A stretch of 12,487 nt of DNA from contig JACQUC010000112.1 in the NCBI GenBank assembly GCA_016210495.1, positions 1 to 12,487 of the forward strand, given 5' to 3'. The notes under the pieces are model-generated. The model had not been told where the DNA came from, searched no databases, and saw only the letters and a list, made by a program, of their open reading frames with translations. Shown one piece after another: positions 1 through 7,821 of this stretch. The position numbers and the translations under genes are program-made. The DNA comes from Chloroflexota bacterium. GTDB lineage: Bacteria; Chloroflexota; FW602-bin22; JACPRP01. Position 1 is the first letter of the stretch. Each line of letters starts with the position of its first letter.

Positions 1-1249
1 AATTGAGGAACTTGTGCGCCTCCTCGATCGTAATCACCAACGGTCGAGGTTCCTGGGCCTGGTTGCCCATCGCCTCCTCTTTGCGGGCGACGTAAAGCTC
101 GTGAATGCGCCGTGTCAGGACGTTGGCCACGAGGATGTAAGTGTCGAGCTTGGCGTGGCGCCCGAACTCCAGCACCACGTGGGTGCCTCTGTCCAGACAC
201 TCCAGGATGCGCTGCACGGAGTTGTCGAAAGCGTCGCGCTTCAGAAAGCTCAGCGAGGCCAGCCGCGAGACGACCTTACGGTGCAGGGCCGACAGCGTGT
301 TAGGGTTCAATCCCTTTTCGCGCGACAGCGCCTCGACGGCTGCGGGCGTTTCCAACTCCAGCAGCTCGCCGAACCAGCGCTTTTCGCCAAAGATCCGCCC
401 GAGCATATAGACGGTTTCCACCATGGGATCGGAAAGGCTCAGCGCCTCTTGCAGCATGGCCACGTCTTCGGGCTGAATCTGGTCGTAGCCGATCTCCACG
501 ACGAAATCGGCCGCGGCGCCCCGCGCGCGCGTGGATTGCTCGTCGAGGGTGAAGATGGCCACCCGGCTGAGGAACAACGGTTGTAGGCCGTGTACGTACT
601 TGCCTCCACCCGCCGTGCCTCTGTGGCCATATTCGTTGTGCATGTCGAATACCAGGTTGACCGCGGCCTCTTTCTGCACGATGCCGATGAGCAGTAGGCG
701 TGTTAGAAACGTCTTGCCGGTTCCCGATTTGCCGAACACGCCGCTGCTTCGCTCGACCAGGCGGCTGAGGTTCAGGCACACCTTGGTATCCATGTCGAGA
801 GGCTGCCCGATGTAGAAATGCTGGCCGTCCTCGCGGCCAAAGACCGCTTCGACGTCCGCGACGGACGCCTCTTTGACCGGGGAGAAGTGAGCGGGGACGG
901 TCTTGACGGGCTGAGGGCCAGTGGCCTGGGCGATGGCGTCCTGGCCAACCGTCAGCATCGGCGTCACCGTGAGCGCGCCGAACGTGCTAGTGCCGGCAAC
1001 GACCTCGGCGATGAAGGGATCGGAGATGTCGGGTGGCGAGACAGCTATCTGTGGGCTTGTGGCACCGAGCTTGACGTCGGTGACGATGCCGAAAAAATTC
1101 CGCTTCTCGCCCTCCACGACCACGTAGCGGCCCACGGCCATATCCTCCACCGAGGTCCCGCCATCGAGGCGTACCTGGAGGCCTTCGCTGAGTGATCCGG
1201 CGACGACGACGCCGAGACGGCGTGTGTCTGGATGATTGTTTGTGCCCAT
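1..1249 (-). CDS. HerA-type ATPase (DUF87), C-terminus cut off by the window edge
   Basis: Reading back from the ATG at 1249 gives 416 uninterrupted codons that run off the left edge. Residues about 10-70 look like an N-terminal HAS-barrel. An FtsK/HerA-type P-loop follows (GKSGTGKT, residues 173-180), then the HerA-like FDMHNEYG stretch at 201-208, and a Walker B strand with its catalytic glutamates (LVITIEEAHKF, 404-414). HerA proteins are hexameric ATPases that translocate DNA and usually work with the nuclease NurA in end resection; other DUF87 proteins are poorly characterised. The ATG has GGGAG nine bases upstream. The preceding gene, 239 bases away, encodes a stand-alone HAS-barrel protein, a likely partner. 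No NurA is visible, but it could lie beyond the edge. The family call is firm; the role in double-strand-break repair is inferred from the family. Confidence 0.9.
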   Translation of the reverse strand, partial: MGTNNHPDTRRLGVVVAGSLSEGLQVRLDGGTSVEDMAVGRYVVVEGEKRNFFGIVTDVKLGATSPQIAVSPPDISDPFIAEVVAGTSTFGALTVTPMLTVGQDAIAQATGPQPVKTVPAHFSPVKEASVADVEAVFGREDGQHFYIGQPLDMDTKVCLNLSRLVERSSGVFGKSGTGKTFLTRLLLIGIVQKEAAVNLVFDMHNEYGHRGTAGGGKYVHGLQPLFLSRVAIFTLDEQSTRARGAAADFVVEIGYDQIQPEDVAMLQEALSLSDPMVETVYMLGRIFGEKRWFGELLELETPAAVEALSREKGLNPNTLSALHRKVVSRLASLSFLKRDAFDNSVQRILECLDRGTHVVLEFGRHAKLDTYILVANVLTRRIHELYVARKEEAMGNQAQEPRPLVITIEEAHKFLN

Positions 1250-1350
1250 CACAGTCTGCTCCCAACTGGTCTAATGGCTGGAGCGCCAATCCCCTATCTC
1301 TGGAAGAGCTATCCATTGCCTAATCTTGCCCTGGGTGCGGGGTAGGGAAC

Positions 1351-1375
1351 CCGTAGCCGCAAGCTTTAGCTTGCG
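1351..1375 (+). repeat. GTAG-hairpin repeat, copy D
   Basis: The sequence CCGTAGCC leads into a perfect 7-bp stem, CGCAAGC (1358-1364) and GCTTGCG (1369-1375), closed by a TTTA loop. There is no T-run on either side, so it does not look like an intrinsic terminator. A related hairpin in the opposite orientation lies about 70 bases to the right. It has the same ACCCGTAGCCG lead and TTTA loop but different, still paired, stem bases. I read it as a REP-like dispersed element between the HAS-barrel gene and the HerA gene. Confidence 0.7.
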
Positions 1376-1441
1376 CGTTGGCTGTTTGATATGGCGAGGC
1401 AACGGTTTGCAGTCCGATGCCCTACCCAGGCTGGTGGGGCC

Positions 1442-1470
1442 GCGCGCACCCTAAAGGGTCCGGCTACGGG
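1442..1470 (-). repeat. GTAG-hairpin repeat, copy E (inverted relative to D)
   Basis: On the minus strand ACCCGTAGCCGG is followed by a short ACCC-TTTA-GGGT stem-loop (stem at 1448-1451 and 1456-1459) and then GCGCG. Lead, loop and tail match copy D at 1351-1375, while the stem bases changed together (AAGC/GCTT in D, ACCC/GGGT here). The 239 bases between the HerA and HAS-barrel genes hold these two hairpins and no gene that I can see. Confidence 0.6.
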
Positions 1471-1488
1471 TGCCCCGTCCCCCAACCC

Positions 1489-2076
1489 CTACCGGCCGAT
1501 CCTGCGCAAGATGCCGTTGAGTCGGTTGATGTCGTTCACGAGCAGTGTGGCCAGTTCCTTGCCTGCTCTCACCAGAAAGGTCCGATCGCCCTGGTGGGCC
1601 AGGCCTGCCTGCCGGATGCAGGCGGCGATCAGCTCGTCCGCGGGCACGCGCAGGTTGGCGGTGACCAGGGTCTGGAGAAAGTCGAGCTGCTGGCTGAAGG
1701 CCTTTGCTTCGGCCAGGGAGCACGTGTGAACGAAGCTGTGCAGGCGAGGCGGCCGAGGCGGCAGATACTGGCGCACCAGGCCGTCTTCGACGAAACCGAC
1801 TATGGCAGCCGAGAACTCGGTGCGCAGCAGCTCCGGAAGCTCGGGGTTGTTGCGGAAGATGTCGTCCTCATCGACTTCGTCCTTACCCCGGGCCACTGGT
1901 CGACGTCCGGGATCGATGCCGCTGGTGCTGGCGTGGCAGACGATGGCGTAGATGTCGGCGGAGCCATCGGAAACCCGCACGAAGCTTCCGAAGTCCGGCG
2001 CCTGGTGCAGCTCATAGCATTGTGCGACCAACTCGGTCGTACTGACCTCGATAACCTCGCCAATCTTCCCAGCCAA
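1489..2076 (-). CDS. Stand-alone HAS-barrel domain protein, likely HerA partner
   Basis: This is a 195-residue protein without signal peptide or membrane segment. Its first 60 residues (GEVIEVSTTELVAQCYEL at 6-23, then a FGSFVRV strand) resemble the HAS-barrel, the small beta-barrel named after HerA and ATP synthase. The rest is mostly helical, with a PPRPPR stretch near residues 106-111, and has no catalytic motif I recognise. It starts at TTG with a strong GGAGGGGAGG upstream; no ATG fits in the 21-base gap to the rmlB stop. It is the last tightly spaced gene of the polysaccharide operon, and the HerA ATPase follows in the same direction. The neighbourhood suggests it regulates or loads that ATPase; this is inferred. 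Confidence 0.75.
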   Translation of the reverse strand: MAGKIGEVIEVSTTELVAQCYELHQAPDFGSFVRVSDGSADIYAIVCHASTSGIDPGRRPVARGKDEVDEDDIFRNNPELPELLRTEFSAAIVGFVEDGLVRQYLPPRPPRLHSFVHTCSLAEAKAFSQQLDFLQTLVTANLRVPADELIAACIRQAGLAHQGDRTFLVRAGKELATLLVNDINRLNGILRRIGR

Positions 2077-2097
2077 GGCCTCCCCTCCAGGTATGAA

Positions 2098-3114
2098 TCA
2101 AATTGGCCGAAACGTCCGATGAGCGTAATTGCGCCTGTAGTACTCGCCGTACTCGCCGGATTTGATCTTCTCCCACCACCGCCGGTTGTCGACGTACCAC
2201 CTGACGGTATCTTCGAGTGCCCGTGGGAAGCCGTGCCGGGGCTGCCAGCCAAGAGTACATAGCTTGGCGCAGTCCAGGGAATAGCGCCGGTCGTGGCCCG
2301 GACGGTCGGTGACGTAGTGGATCAGGCTCCTGGGCTTCTCCAGGAGCTCCAGAATCATCTCAGTCAGTCGGATATTGGGGAGCTCGTTGCCACCGCCGAC
2401 GTTGTACACCTCGCCCACCTGGCCACGGTGCAGGACCACGTCGATGGCTTCGCAGTGATCGACGACGTACAGCCAGTCGCGGACGTTGAGCCCATCCCCG
2501 TAAAGGGGCAGCGGCTCGTCCTCCAATGCGTTGGTGATGAATAGCGGGATGACTTTCTCCGGGTATTGGTACGGCCCGTAGTTGTTGGAAGCCCGCGTGA
2601 TGATTGTCGGCAGGCCGAAGCTGGTGCGGTAGGCGTTCACCATCATATCCGCGCCGGCCTTGCTGGCTGCGTAAGGGCTACGTGGCGCCACCGGATCGTC
2701 CTCCACCGAGGACCCCTGTTCCACCGATCCGTACACCTCGTCGGTGCTGACCTGGACGTAGCGTTCCACGCCGCGCTTTTTTACCTCTTCGAGCAGAACG
2801 TAGGTGCCGTAAACATCGGTCATGATAAAGCTGCCCGGCTCCATGAGGGACCGGTCGACGTGCGTTTCGGCGGCGAAATTCACGATGGCATCCACACCTT
2901 CGCACGCCCTCTCCACAAGCCCAGCGTCACAGATATCGCCCTCGATGAAAGTATAGTTCGGGTTGTTCTCGACCTCTCTCAGGTTGTCGAGGTTCCCCGC
3001 GTAAGTCAGCTTATCGAGCACGGCCACCTGATAGCTGGTGTACTTGGCCAGCATATGGCGCACGAAGTTGCTGCCGATGAATCCCGCTCCACCGGTTACC
3101 AGTATCCTTTTCAT
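2098..3114 (-). CDS. rmlB: dTDP-glucose 4,6-dehydratase
   Basis: This 338-residue cytoplasmic enzyme converts dTDP-glucose to dTDP-4-keto-6-deoxyglucose with bound NAD+, the second step toward dTDP-rhamnose and related deoxysugars. It is an extended short-chain dehydrogenase: the Rossmann motif GGAGFIGS is at residues 8-15, the active-site STDEVYGS at 123-130 with the family's Asp-Glu pair (125-126), and the YAASK catalytic Tyr148/Lys152. The RASNNYGPYQYPEK and NVRDWLYV stretches are typical of RmlB. An in-frame extension upstream is possible, but the ATG at 3114 matches the family N-terminus, has AGGAGG four bases upstream and overlaps the preceding stop as ATGA. RmlA is two genes upstream. 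RmlC and RmlD are not in the window, so the final sugar is unknown. Confidence 0.97.
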   Translation of the reverse strand: MKRILVTGGAGFIGSNFVRHMLAKYTSYQVAVLDKLTYAGNLDNLREVENNPNYTFIEGDICDAGLVERACEGVDAIVNFAAETHVDRSLMEPGSFIMTDVYGTYVLLEEVKKRGVERYVQVSTDEVYGSVEQGSSVEDDPVAPRSPYAASKAGADMMVNAYRTSFGLPTIITRASNNYGPYQYPEKVIPLFITNALEDEPLPLYGDGLNVRDWLYVVDHCEAIDVVLHRGQVGEVYNVGGGNELPNIRLTEMILELLEKPRSLIHYVTDRPGHDRRYSLDCAKLCTLGWQPRHGFPRALEDTVRWYVDNRRWWEKIKSGEYGEYYRRNYAHRTFRPI

Positions 3115-4505
3115 AGATCCTCCTGCCTGGCTACGAGCCGTCGCAGCTTGCGCACCACCTTGCTCGGCGAGGCGTAGCGCCTCCATTTCGACCTGGCCAC
3201 CCGCCTCAGCGCGTTCCACGGTCGGCGTCGCTGCGATTCGCGCAGAGCCCACTGCAAGAACTGGTAGTCGTGGCCTTTGATCTTGACCTCTGTCGGGTTG
3301 CGCCGATACCCATCGTGGTCTTTGATGAGTGACAGATCGTTTTCGGTGCAATACGTGTACAGATCACTGCCCGGGTGGGGCGTGTAGAACGCGGGGCTAT
3401 AGTAATCCGGGTCTATTTCCTTGAGCATCTTTACAGTGTCCATCATGTCCTGCTTCGTCTCGGTAGGCAGCCCCAGCATGTAGTTCGCCCAGATCTGGAT
3501 GCCCAGCCGATGGCAGATGCGGCCGGCCTCCAGGTTTTGCTCGACCGTCGTGCCTTTGCGGAGAAACTTGAGCACTCGCTGGCTGCCGCTTTCGAAGCCG
3601 ATCATCATTCCGGCAAGCCCGGCACCCCGCATTAGCTCGACCAGGTCCTGATGCTTGACGACGATGTCGGCCCGACTCTGGCAGAAGAACGGCTGCGTGA
3701 AGCCTTCGCTCCCGTAGGCCTGGACGAACTCCTTCACCCATTCCCTGTCCTCGGTGAGGCAGTCATCGTGGATCAGCAGGCTCTTGAAAACGTATTTGTC
3801 GCGCAGGAGCTTGAGCTCGCCGATTACGTTGGCAACACTTCGCCGCCGCACGCGACCGCCGAAAAGACGGCGCTCGGCCGGCTGGCAGAAGCTGCAATTA
3901 TACATGCAGCCGCGCCCGGCGATGACCGTTACAAAAGGGGCAGGAAGGTCGCCCATCGGCACCTCTGGCGAATCGAGCGTGTAGCCTGCCTTGCGCCACT
4001 CGTGCAGAAATAGATCGCGGTCGGCGAACGGCTGCAGATCCAGGTCCGGCTTCTCTCCCACGATCACGCGCTGGCCGTTTTGGCCCGCCGCGATGCGTCG
4101 CAGCAGCTCGACGAAGCTGATTTCCCCTTCGTGCGTGACGATGTAGTCGACGCGTGGGTTCTCCGCCACCTCTTCCAGCGCGAGCGTAGGATGAGGGCCA
4201 CCCACGATGGCCTTCGCCTCCGGCAGGAGCTCCTTGACGAGCTCGATGCTGCGCATCACGGGGTTGTAGTCGACGCTCATCATCGTCAGGCCCACCACGT
4301 CGGGCCGACGCTCCAGAAGCTCGCTGCGCAAATTGTCCCAGCCGCTCAAAGCCCTCAGGTCGATCAAGTCGACTTCGAAGCCGGCCTTCTTGGCACAGGC
4401 CCCCAGGATGCAAAGCGCGTGGCTGATCCACCCCGAGTCCATTCCTTTGCCGGCAGTGCCGAAGCCGTGACCGACGATGCCGGCGTAGATCAGGGTCGTT
4501 CTCAA
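3111..4505 (-). CDS. B12-binding radical SAM protein
   Basis: This 464-residue protein has a cobalamin-binding-like Rossmann domain at about residues 1-150 (RPDVVGLTMMS, then IVGGPHPTL near 100-109), followed by a radical SAM core. The 4Fe-4S motif is GRGCMYNCSFC with Cys200, Cys204 and Cys207. A glycine-rich strand (MMIGFESGS) and an NYMLGLPTET strand follow, as in BchE-like enzymes. The basic C-terminus (RRRPWNALRR onward) may contact membrane or polymer. Such enzymes catalyse radical methylations, cyclisations or rearrangements; the substrate cannot be read here. It starts at TTG, overlapping the rmlA stop as TTGA, and the first in-frame ATG (codon 22) would cut the first beta-strand. It ends by overlapping rmlB as ATGA. 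This coupling points to a job on the operon's glycan or its lipid carrier. Confidence 0.92.
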   Translation of the reverse strand: MRTTLIYAGIVGHGFGTAGKGMDSGWISHALCILGACAKKAGFEVDLIDLRALSGWDNLRSELLERRPDVVGLTMMSVDYNPVMRSIELVKELLPEAKAIVGGPHPTLALEEVAENPRVDYIVTHEGEISFVELLRRIAAGQNGQRVIVGEKPDLDLQPFADRDLFLHEWRKAGYTLDSPEVPMGDLPAPFVTVIAGRGCMYNCSFCQPAERRLFGGRVRRRSVANVIGELKLLRDKYVFKSLLIHDDCLTEDREWVKEFVQAYGSEGFTQPFFCQSRADIVVKHQDLVELMRGAGLAGMMIGFESGSQRVLKFLRKGTTVEQNLEAGRICHRLGIQIWANYMLGLPTETKQDMMDTVKMLKEIDPDYYSPAFYTPHPGSDLYTYCTENDLSLIKDHDGYRRNPTEVKIKGHDYQFLQWALRESQRRRPWNALRRVARSKWRRYASPSKVVRKLRRLVARQEDL

Positions 4506-5566
4506 GGAATGCCTACCTTGCTGTAGTCGCCCAGCATCAGCTTGTAAGCCTTGGGCCTGATGGTCGATTCGGTTATCTCGACGTTGCGCCCGATCAAGCT
4601 GTCCTCGATTCGCTGGTGTATGTCCAATATCTTGCTATTTTCCAGCACGATGCTGTGCTCTATCTCGCTGCCTTTGACCTCACAGTCGTAATGGATGGAT
4701 GTGAAGGGGCCGACATACGCGTTGCAAATCACGGTGTTCTCCCCGATGATCACGGGCCCCCGAACGACGCTGTTCTGAATCTTCGCGCCCCTGCCGATGA
4801 CCACCTTGCCATAAACTTGCGAGGACTCGTCGATGGCGCCGAGGATCTGGGTCTCCATCGTCTCGAGGATTAGGCGGTTGGCCTCCAGCATGTCGTCTTT
4901 CTTGCCGGTATCGATCCACCAGCCTGGGATGATCTGCGGGTTCACGTGCAGGCCCCTGTCGATGAGGTACTGAATCGTGTCGGTTATCTCCAGCTCACCG
5001 CGTGCCGACGGCTTGATGCTGTTCACCGCTTCGAACACGTGATGGTCAAACATGTAGATGCCGATAACGGCAAGGTCGCTTCTGGGTTCCTTAGGCTTCT
5101 CGACAACCTTGACGACGCGGCCGTCCTCCAGCTCGGCCACCCCGAAGTCCTGCGGATTCTTCACCCGGTAGAGCAGGATCTGAGCATTGAACGGGGACCG
5201 GGCGAACTCCTCGACGAGAGGGACGATGCCATCACGCACGAAGTTGTCCCCAAGGAAGAGGACGAACCGATCACCCTGGATGAACTGCTCGGCGATCTTG
5301 ACGCCGTGGGCGATGCCCAGTGGGTTCGGCTGTTCGATGTAGGTCGTCCTGCAGCCAAAGCGGCTGCCGTCGCCGACGGCAGCTATGATCTGGTCCTTCG
5401 TGTCGCCCACGACGATGCCGATGTCGGTGATGCCGGCCTCGACCAGGTCCTCGATGGCGTAGAAGAGCACTGGCTTGTTGGCCACGGGCACGAGCTGTTT
5501 GGCGCCCGTGTAGGTAATCGGGCGAAGGCGGGTTCCCTTTCCACCGCTCAGAATAAGTCCTTTCAT
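4502..5566 (-). CDS. rmlA: Glucose-1-phosphate thymidylyltransferase, long form with C-terminal beta-helix
   Basis: This 354-residue enzyme makes dTDP-glucose from glucose-1-phosphate and dTTP. The nucleotidyltransferase domain covers about residues 1-235: GGKGTRLRP at 8-16, QPNPLGIAHG at 79-88, LGDN at 105-108, VEKP at 155-158 and WIDTG at 217-221. A left-handed beta-helix follows from about 250 to the end, with hexapeptide-like repeats (VYGKVVIGRGAKIQNSVV). The extra domain separates it from the short RmlA1/A2 enzymes of about 290 residues and groups it with the long bacterial and archaeal-like forms. A GTG at 5581 is in frame, but it sits within the GGAGG ribosome site; the ATG at 5566 has GGAGG eight bases upstream and overlaps the preceding stop as ATGA. 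Activity on another sugar-1-phosphate cannot be excluded. Confidence 0.93.
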   Translation of the reverse strand: MKGLILSGGKGTRLRPITYTGAKQLVPVANKPVLFYAIEDLVEAGITDIGIVVGDTKDQIIAAVGDGSRFGCRTTYIEQPNPLGIAHGVKIAEQFIQGDRFVLFLGDNFVRDGIVPLVEEFARSPFNAQILLYRVKNPQDFGVAELEDGRVVKVVEKPKEPRSDLAVIGIYMFDHHVFEAVNSIKPSARGELEITDTIQYLIDRGLHVNPQIIPGWWIDTGKKDDMLEANRLILETMETQILGAIDESSQVYGKVVIGRGAKIQNSVVRGPVIIGENTVICNAYVGPFTSIHYDCEVKGSEIEHSIVLENSKILDIHQRIEDSLIGRNVEITESTIRPKAYKLMLGDYSKVGIP

Positions 5567-6342
5567 CGCGTTATCCTCCACGAGAGCCAGCGGTTTCTGG
5601 CCCTATGACGTACTGGTGATGGGACTTCGAATCTCTCGCCTGCGATGATGGCCTGCGGAATTGTGCACACCATCTCGTTGGCTCTTTCGGGGCCGACCAG
5701 CTCGGCGGCCCGCCGCAGGGCGTCGGAGAGGACCGGCGGCCTCGCGGTGGGCGAGTGGGCGTCAGAGGCGATGACGTGCGCTAGATAGCACGTCAGCATC
5801 GCCTCGGCGGTCTCGCGCGTTTTGGGCCCGAAGGAGCCCATAAGACTATCCGCCGTGACCTGTGCCAAAATGCCGCGCGTAACAAGCGGCTCGAGCAGGT
5901 TGACGTCGCGTTGAATGGCCGCGTTGCGCTCGGGATGCGCGATGATGGGCACGTATCCCTGTAGCTGAAGCTCGAAGAGGCACTGGTCGGTATGAGGTGG
6001 ATAGAGCTGAAAAGGAAGCTCCACGAGCAGATAACGGGCCCGGTTGATGGCGAGCACCTGTCCCTGCCTGGCGCGGTGCGCGATGTCGGTGGTAAGGGAC
6101 ATCTCGAGGCCGGGCAGAACGTCGACCTCGACGCCGGCAGATACCAGAGCACCACGAAGATCGTCCACAGCTAGCTCAACCTGCCGGCAATCGACCGCGT
6201 GGCCGTAGTACGGGTCGTGGGGGGTAGCCACAAGGCAGCGCACGCCGTCGCGGGCCGCCACGGCGGCCATTTCCAGCGCCTCCTCGATAGTCGCGGGGCC
6301 GTCGTCGAAGCCGGGCAAGATGTGCGTGTGGATGTCGATCAT
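5563..6342 (-). CDS. CpsB/YwqE-type protein-tyrosine phosphatase, PHP family
   Basis: This 259-residue manganese-type PHP-fold phosphatase removes phosphate from the partner BY-kinase and so controls capsule or exopolysaccharide output. Metal-binding motifs seen are MIDIHTHILPGFDDGP at the N-terminus (His5, His7, Asp14), the ATPH motif (His42), Glu80, IAHPERN (His136) and ASDAH (Asp194, His196). That is the complete set expected of the CpsB/Wzb-like family of Gram-positive systems. The chosen ATG at 6342 gives the usual family N-terminus. A TTG at 6357 would overlap the kinase stop as TTGA and add five residues; neither has a clear Shine-Dalgarno sequence, so coupling to the kinase gene is likely. 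It lies between the kinase and rmlA, which it overlaps by 4 bases. Confidence 0.93.
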   Translation of the reverse strand: MIDIHTHILPGFDDGPATIEEALEMAAVAARDGVRCLVATPHDPYYGHAVDCRQVELAVDDLRGALVSAGVEVDVLPGLEMSLTTDIAHRARQGQVLAINRARYLLVELPFQLYPPHTDQCLFELQLQGYVPIIAHPERNAAIQRDVNLLEPLVTRGILAQVTADSLMGSFGPKTRETAEAMLTCYLAHVIASDAHSPTARPPVLSDALRRAAELVGPERANEMVCTIPQAIIAGERFEVPSPVRHRARNRWLSWRITR

Positions 6343-6353
6343 AGACAACGCGC

Positions 6354-7013
6354 TCAATAGCGATATAGCGAGCTATCTAGCTTGACGTTGTTCAGAACCA
6401 CGCCAAGGATGTTTGCGTTGACCTTCTCCAGCAGCACCTTGGCCTTTGCGGCGTGATCGCGTTTTGTCTTCCCGGTGGAGAAGACCAGCAAAACGCCGTC
6501 GACCTTGCGCGCCAATACGGCCGCGTCGGTCACGGCCAGAATGGGCGGGCAATCGAAAAGGACGTAGTCGGCCTCGGCCTTCAGAGCCTCGATGAGCTTG
6601 TCCATCCGTCGAGAGCCTAGAAGCTCGGATGGGTTCGGTGCGGGAGGGCCGCTGGGCAGCAAACGCAGGTTCGGAACGAAGGTATCTTGAACAGGGAGGC
6701 CGGTCTGCGCTTCATCGATAATGGCGGTGGTGAGCCCGGCGGCGTTCTCGATGCCGAAGATCTCGTGCAGTCGTGGCCGTCGGAGATCACAGTCGACCAG
6801 GACAACGCGGTTGCCGGTCTGGGCGAAGGTTACCGCAAGGTTAGCCATGACCGTGGACTTGCCCTCATCCGGAGCGGTACTCGTGCCCAGCACGGTCGCC
6901 AGGGTTCGGTCCAGGCTCGAATACTGAATGTTGGTTCTCAGAGTGCGATAGGCCTCGGAGACGGGAGACCTGGAATCGGTAAAGGTGACGAGGGCCTGTT
7001 GTTCTTTGAGCAA
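6354..7013 (-). CDS. BY-kinase, CpsD/CapB-type tyrosine autokinase
   Basis: This 219-residue cytoplasmic P-loop kinase works with the Wzz-like membrane protein encoded just upstream. Motifs seen are the oligomerisation helix EAYRTLRTN (20-28), a Walker A-type loop TAPDEGKST (46-54, Lys52), Walker A' VLVDCDLRRP (71-80) and Walker B YVLFDCPP (150-157). The typical C-terminal tyrosine cluster is reduced to SSLYRY, with two tyrosines (217 and 219). A free-standing kinase with a separate membrane activator is the Gram-positive arrangement, unlike the fused Wzc of Proteobacteria. The start is TTG with AGGAGG seven bases upstream, 14 bases after the wzz-like gene. The phosphatase gene follows directly. 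Confidence 0.93.
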   Translation of the reverse strand: MLKEQQALVTFTDSRSPVSEAYRTLRTNIQYSSLDRTLATVLGTSTAPDEGKSTVMANLAVTFAQTGNRVVLVDCDLRRPRLHEIFGIENAAGLTTAIIDEAQTGLPVQDTFVPNLRLLPSGPPAPNPSELLGSRRMDKLIEALKAEADYVLFDCPPILAVTDAAVLARKVDGVLLVFSTGKTKRDHAAKAKVLLEKVNANILGVVLNNVKLDSSLYRY

Positions 7014-7027
7014 ATCCTTGACCTCCT

Positions 7028-7768
7028 CTAGTCGCCGGGAGCTGTCCCGGATGCGGTGGTAGGGGCGGCTCGCGAGCCTCCCCTGCGGCGCGTCGTGTCA
7101 CGCTCCACGGCGGCATAGGTTACCGTCGGAATGGCGCTAAGGACGGGCAAACCCGCGTACTGCGCGACGTCGTCGGGTGTCTTTATGGTATCGTCCAGAT
7201 ACTCGAGGAAAAAGGCGACGAGGGCGCCGACGATGAGCCCGAGGACGGCCGCAGCCATAGCGTTCTGGCGGGTCTTGGGGCTGTTCAGCTCGCCAGGCCT
7301 CGGGTTGTCGTGAATGGTAACCTCGATGCGGTCCCGGGGCTCGATGGGCGACATCCTTACCTGATGTTGCTTCACAAACTCGTCAGCCCAGGCGTAAGCT
7401 ATGTCCTTGGCACGATTGGGGTCGGGATCGTCGACCTCCATCTGGATGGCGTAGTCCTCGGGCACAGGGCTGACCTTGATGCGCGTCCTGAGCCGCTCGG
7501 CCGGCAGATCGAGTTTCAGCTTCTCGCTGACTATGTCGGCCATCTTGTCGGTCTGCAACTGCTGGCCATACTGGCGCAGCAGGTTTTCGATAACCATGGT
7601 AAGTCCATAGTCGTAGCGCGCGGGAGAGACGTCGAGCCTGATGCTAGCACGGAAGGTGGGGACCTGTAGCCGACTGTACGCGAAGCTGCCGATGGTAGCG
7701 GCAAGGCACATAATAACGATGAGCCACCAGCTTTTCCTGAAAACGCGATAATAGTCGCGTAGCTGCAC
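7028..7768 (-). CDS. Wzz/CapA-like polysaccharide co-polymerase
   Basis: This 246-residue inner-membrane protein controls polymer length and activates the BY-kinase. A first membrane helix lies at about residues 14-32. The extracytoplasmic part spans about 36-168 and is short for the family, with little coiled coil. A proline-containing segment (NPRPGELNSPKTRQN) leads into the second helix at about 170-189. A cytoplasmic tail follows, containing EYLDDTIKTPDDV, the conserved Wzz C-terminal pattern, and ending in an Arg/Ala/Thr-rich low-complexity stretch (227-246). The GTG start has GGAGGAG just upstream. It is the first gene of the operon; a likely promoter is at 7930-7959, giving a leader of about 155 bases with two hairpins. 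Confidence 0.9.
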   Translation of the reverse strand: MQLRDYYRVFRKSWWLIVIMCLAATIGSFAYSRLQVPTFRASIRLDVSPARYDYGLTMVIENLLRQYGQQLQTDKMADIVSEKLKLDLPAERLRTRIKVSPVPEDYAIQMEVDDPDPNRAKDIAYAWADEFVKQHQVRMSPIEPRDRIEVTIHDNPRPGELNSPKTRQNAMAAAVLGLIVGALVAFFLEYLDDTIKTPDDVAQYAGLPVLSAIPTVTYAAVERDTTRRRGGSRAAPTTASGTAPGD

Positions 7769-7821
7769 GCTCTCCTCCCCCGTTCCCTCGTGAGATCGCC
7801 CTTACCCTAACCCTCTCCCAG

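Noticed and set aside
1358..1375. Hairpin as intrinsic terminator between the HAS-barrel and HerA genes
   Set aside because: No T-run follows on either strand, and a related inverted copy nearby fits a repeat element better.
1417..2262. Long plus-strand open frame of 281 codons
   Set aside because: It lies opposite the HAS-barrel gene and the end of rmlB, shows no recognisable motif, and is explained by GC-rich codon bias on the other strand.
2566..3177. Plus-strand open frame of 203 codons opposite rmlB
   Set aside because: Antisense shadow of a well-conserved gene.
3115..3351. N-terminal extension of RmlB
   Set aside because: It overlaps the radical SAM coding region, is not RmlB-like, and the ATG at 3114 has an ideal AGGAGG and an ATGA overlap.
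4946..5608. Plus-strand open frame of 220 codons opposite rmlA
   Set aside because: The opposite strand holds the complete rmlA motifs; the plus-strand translation resembles no family and has no ribosome site.
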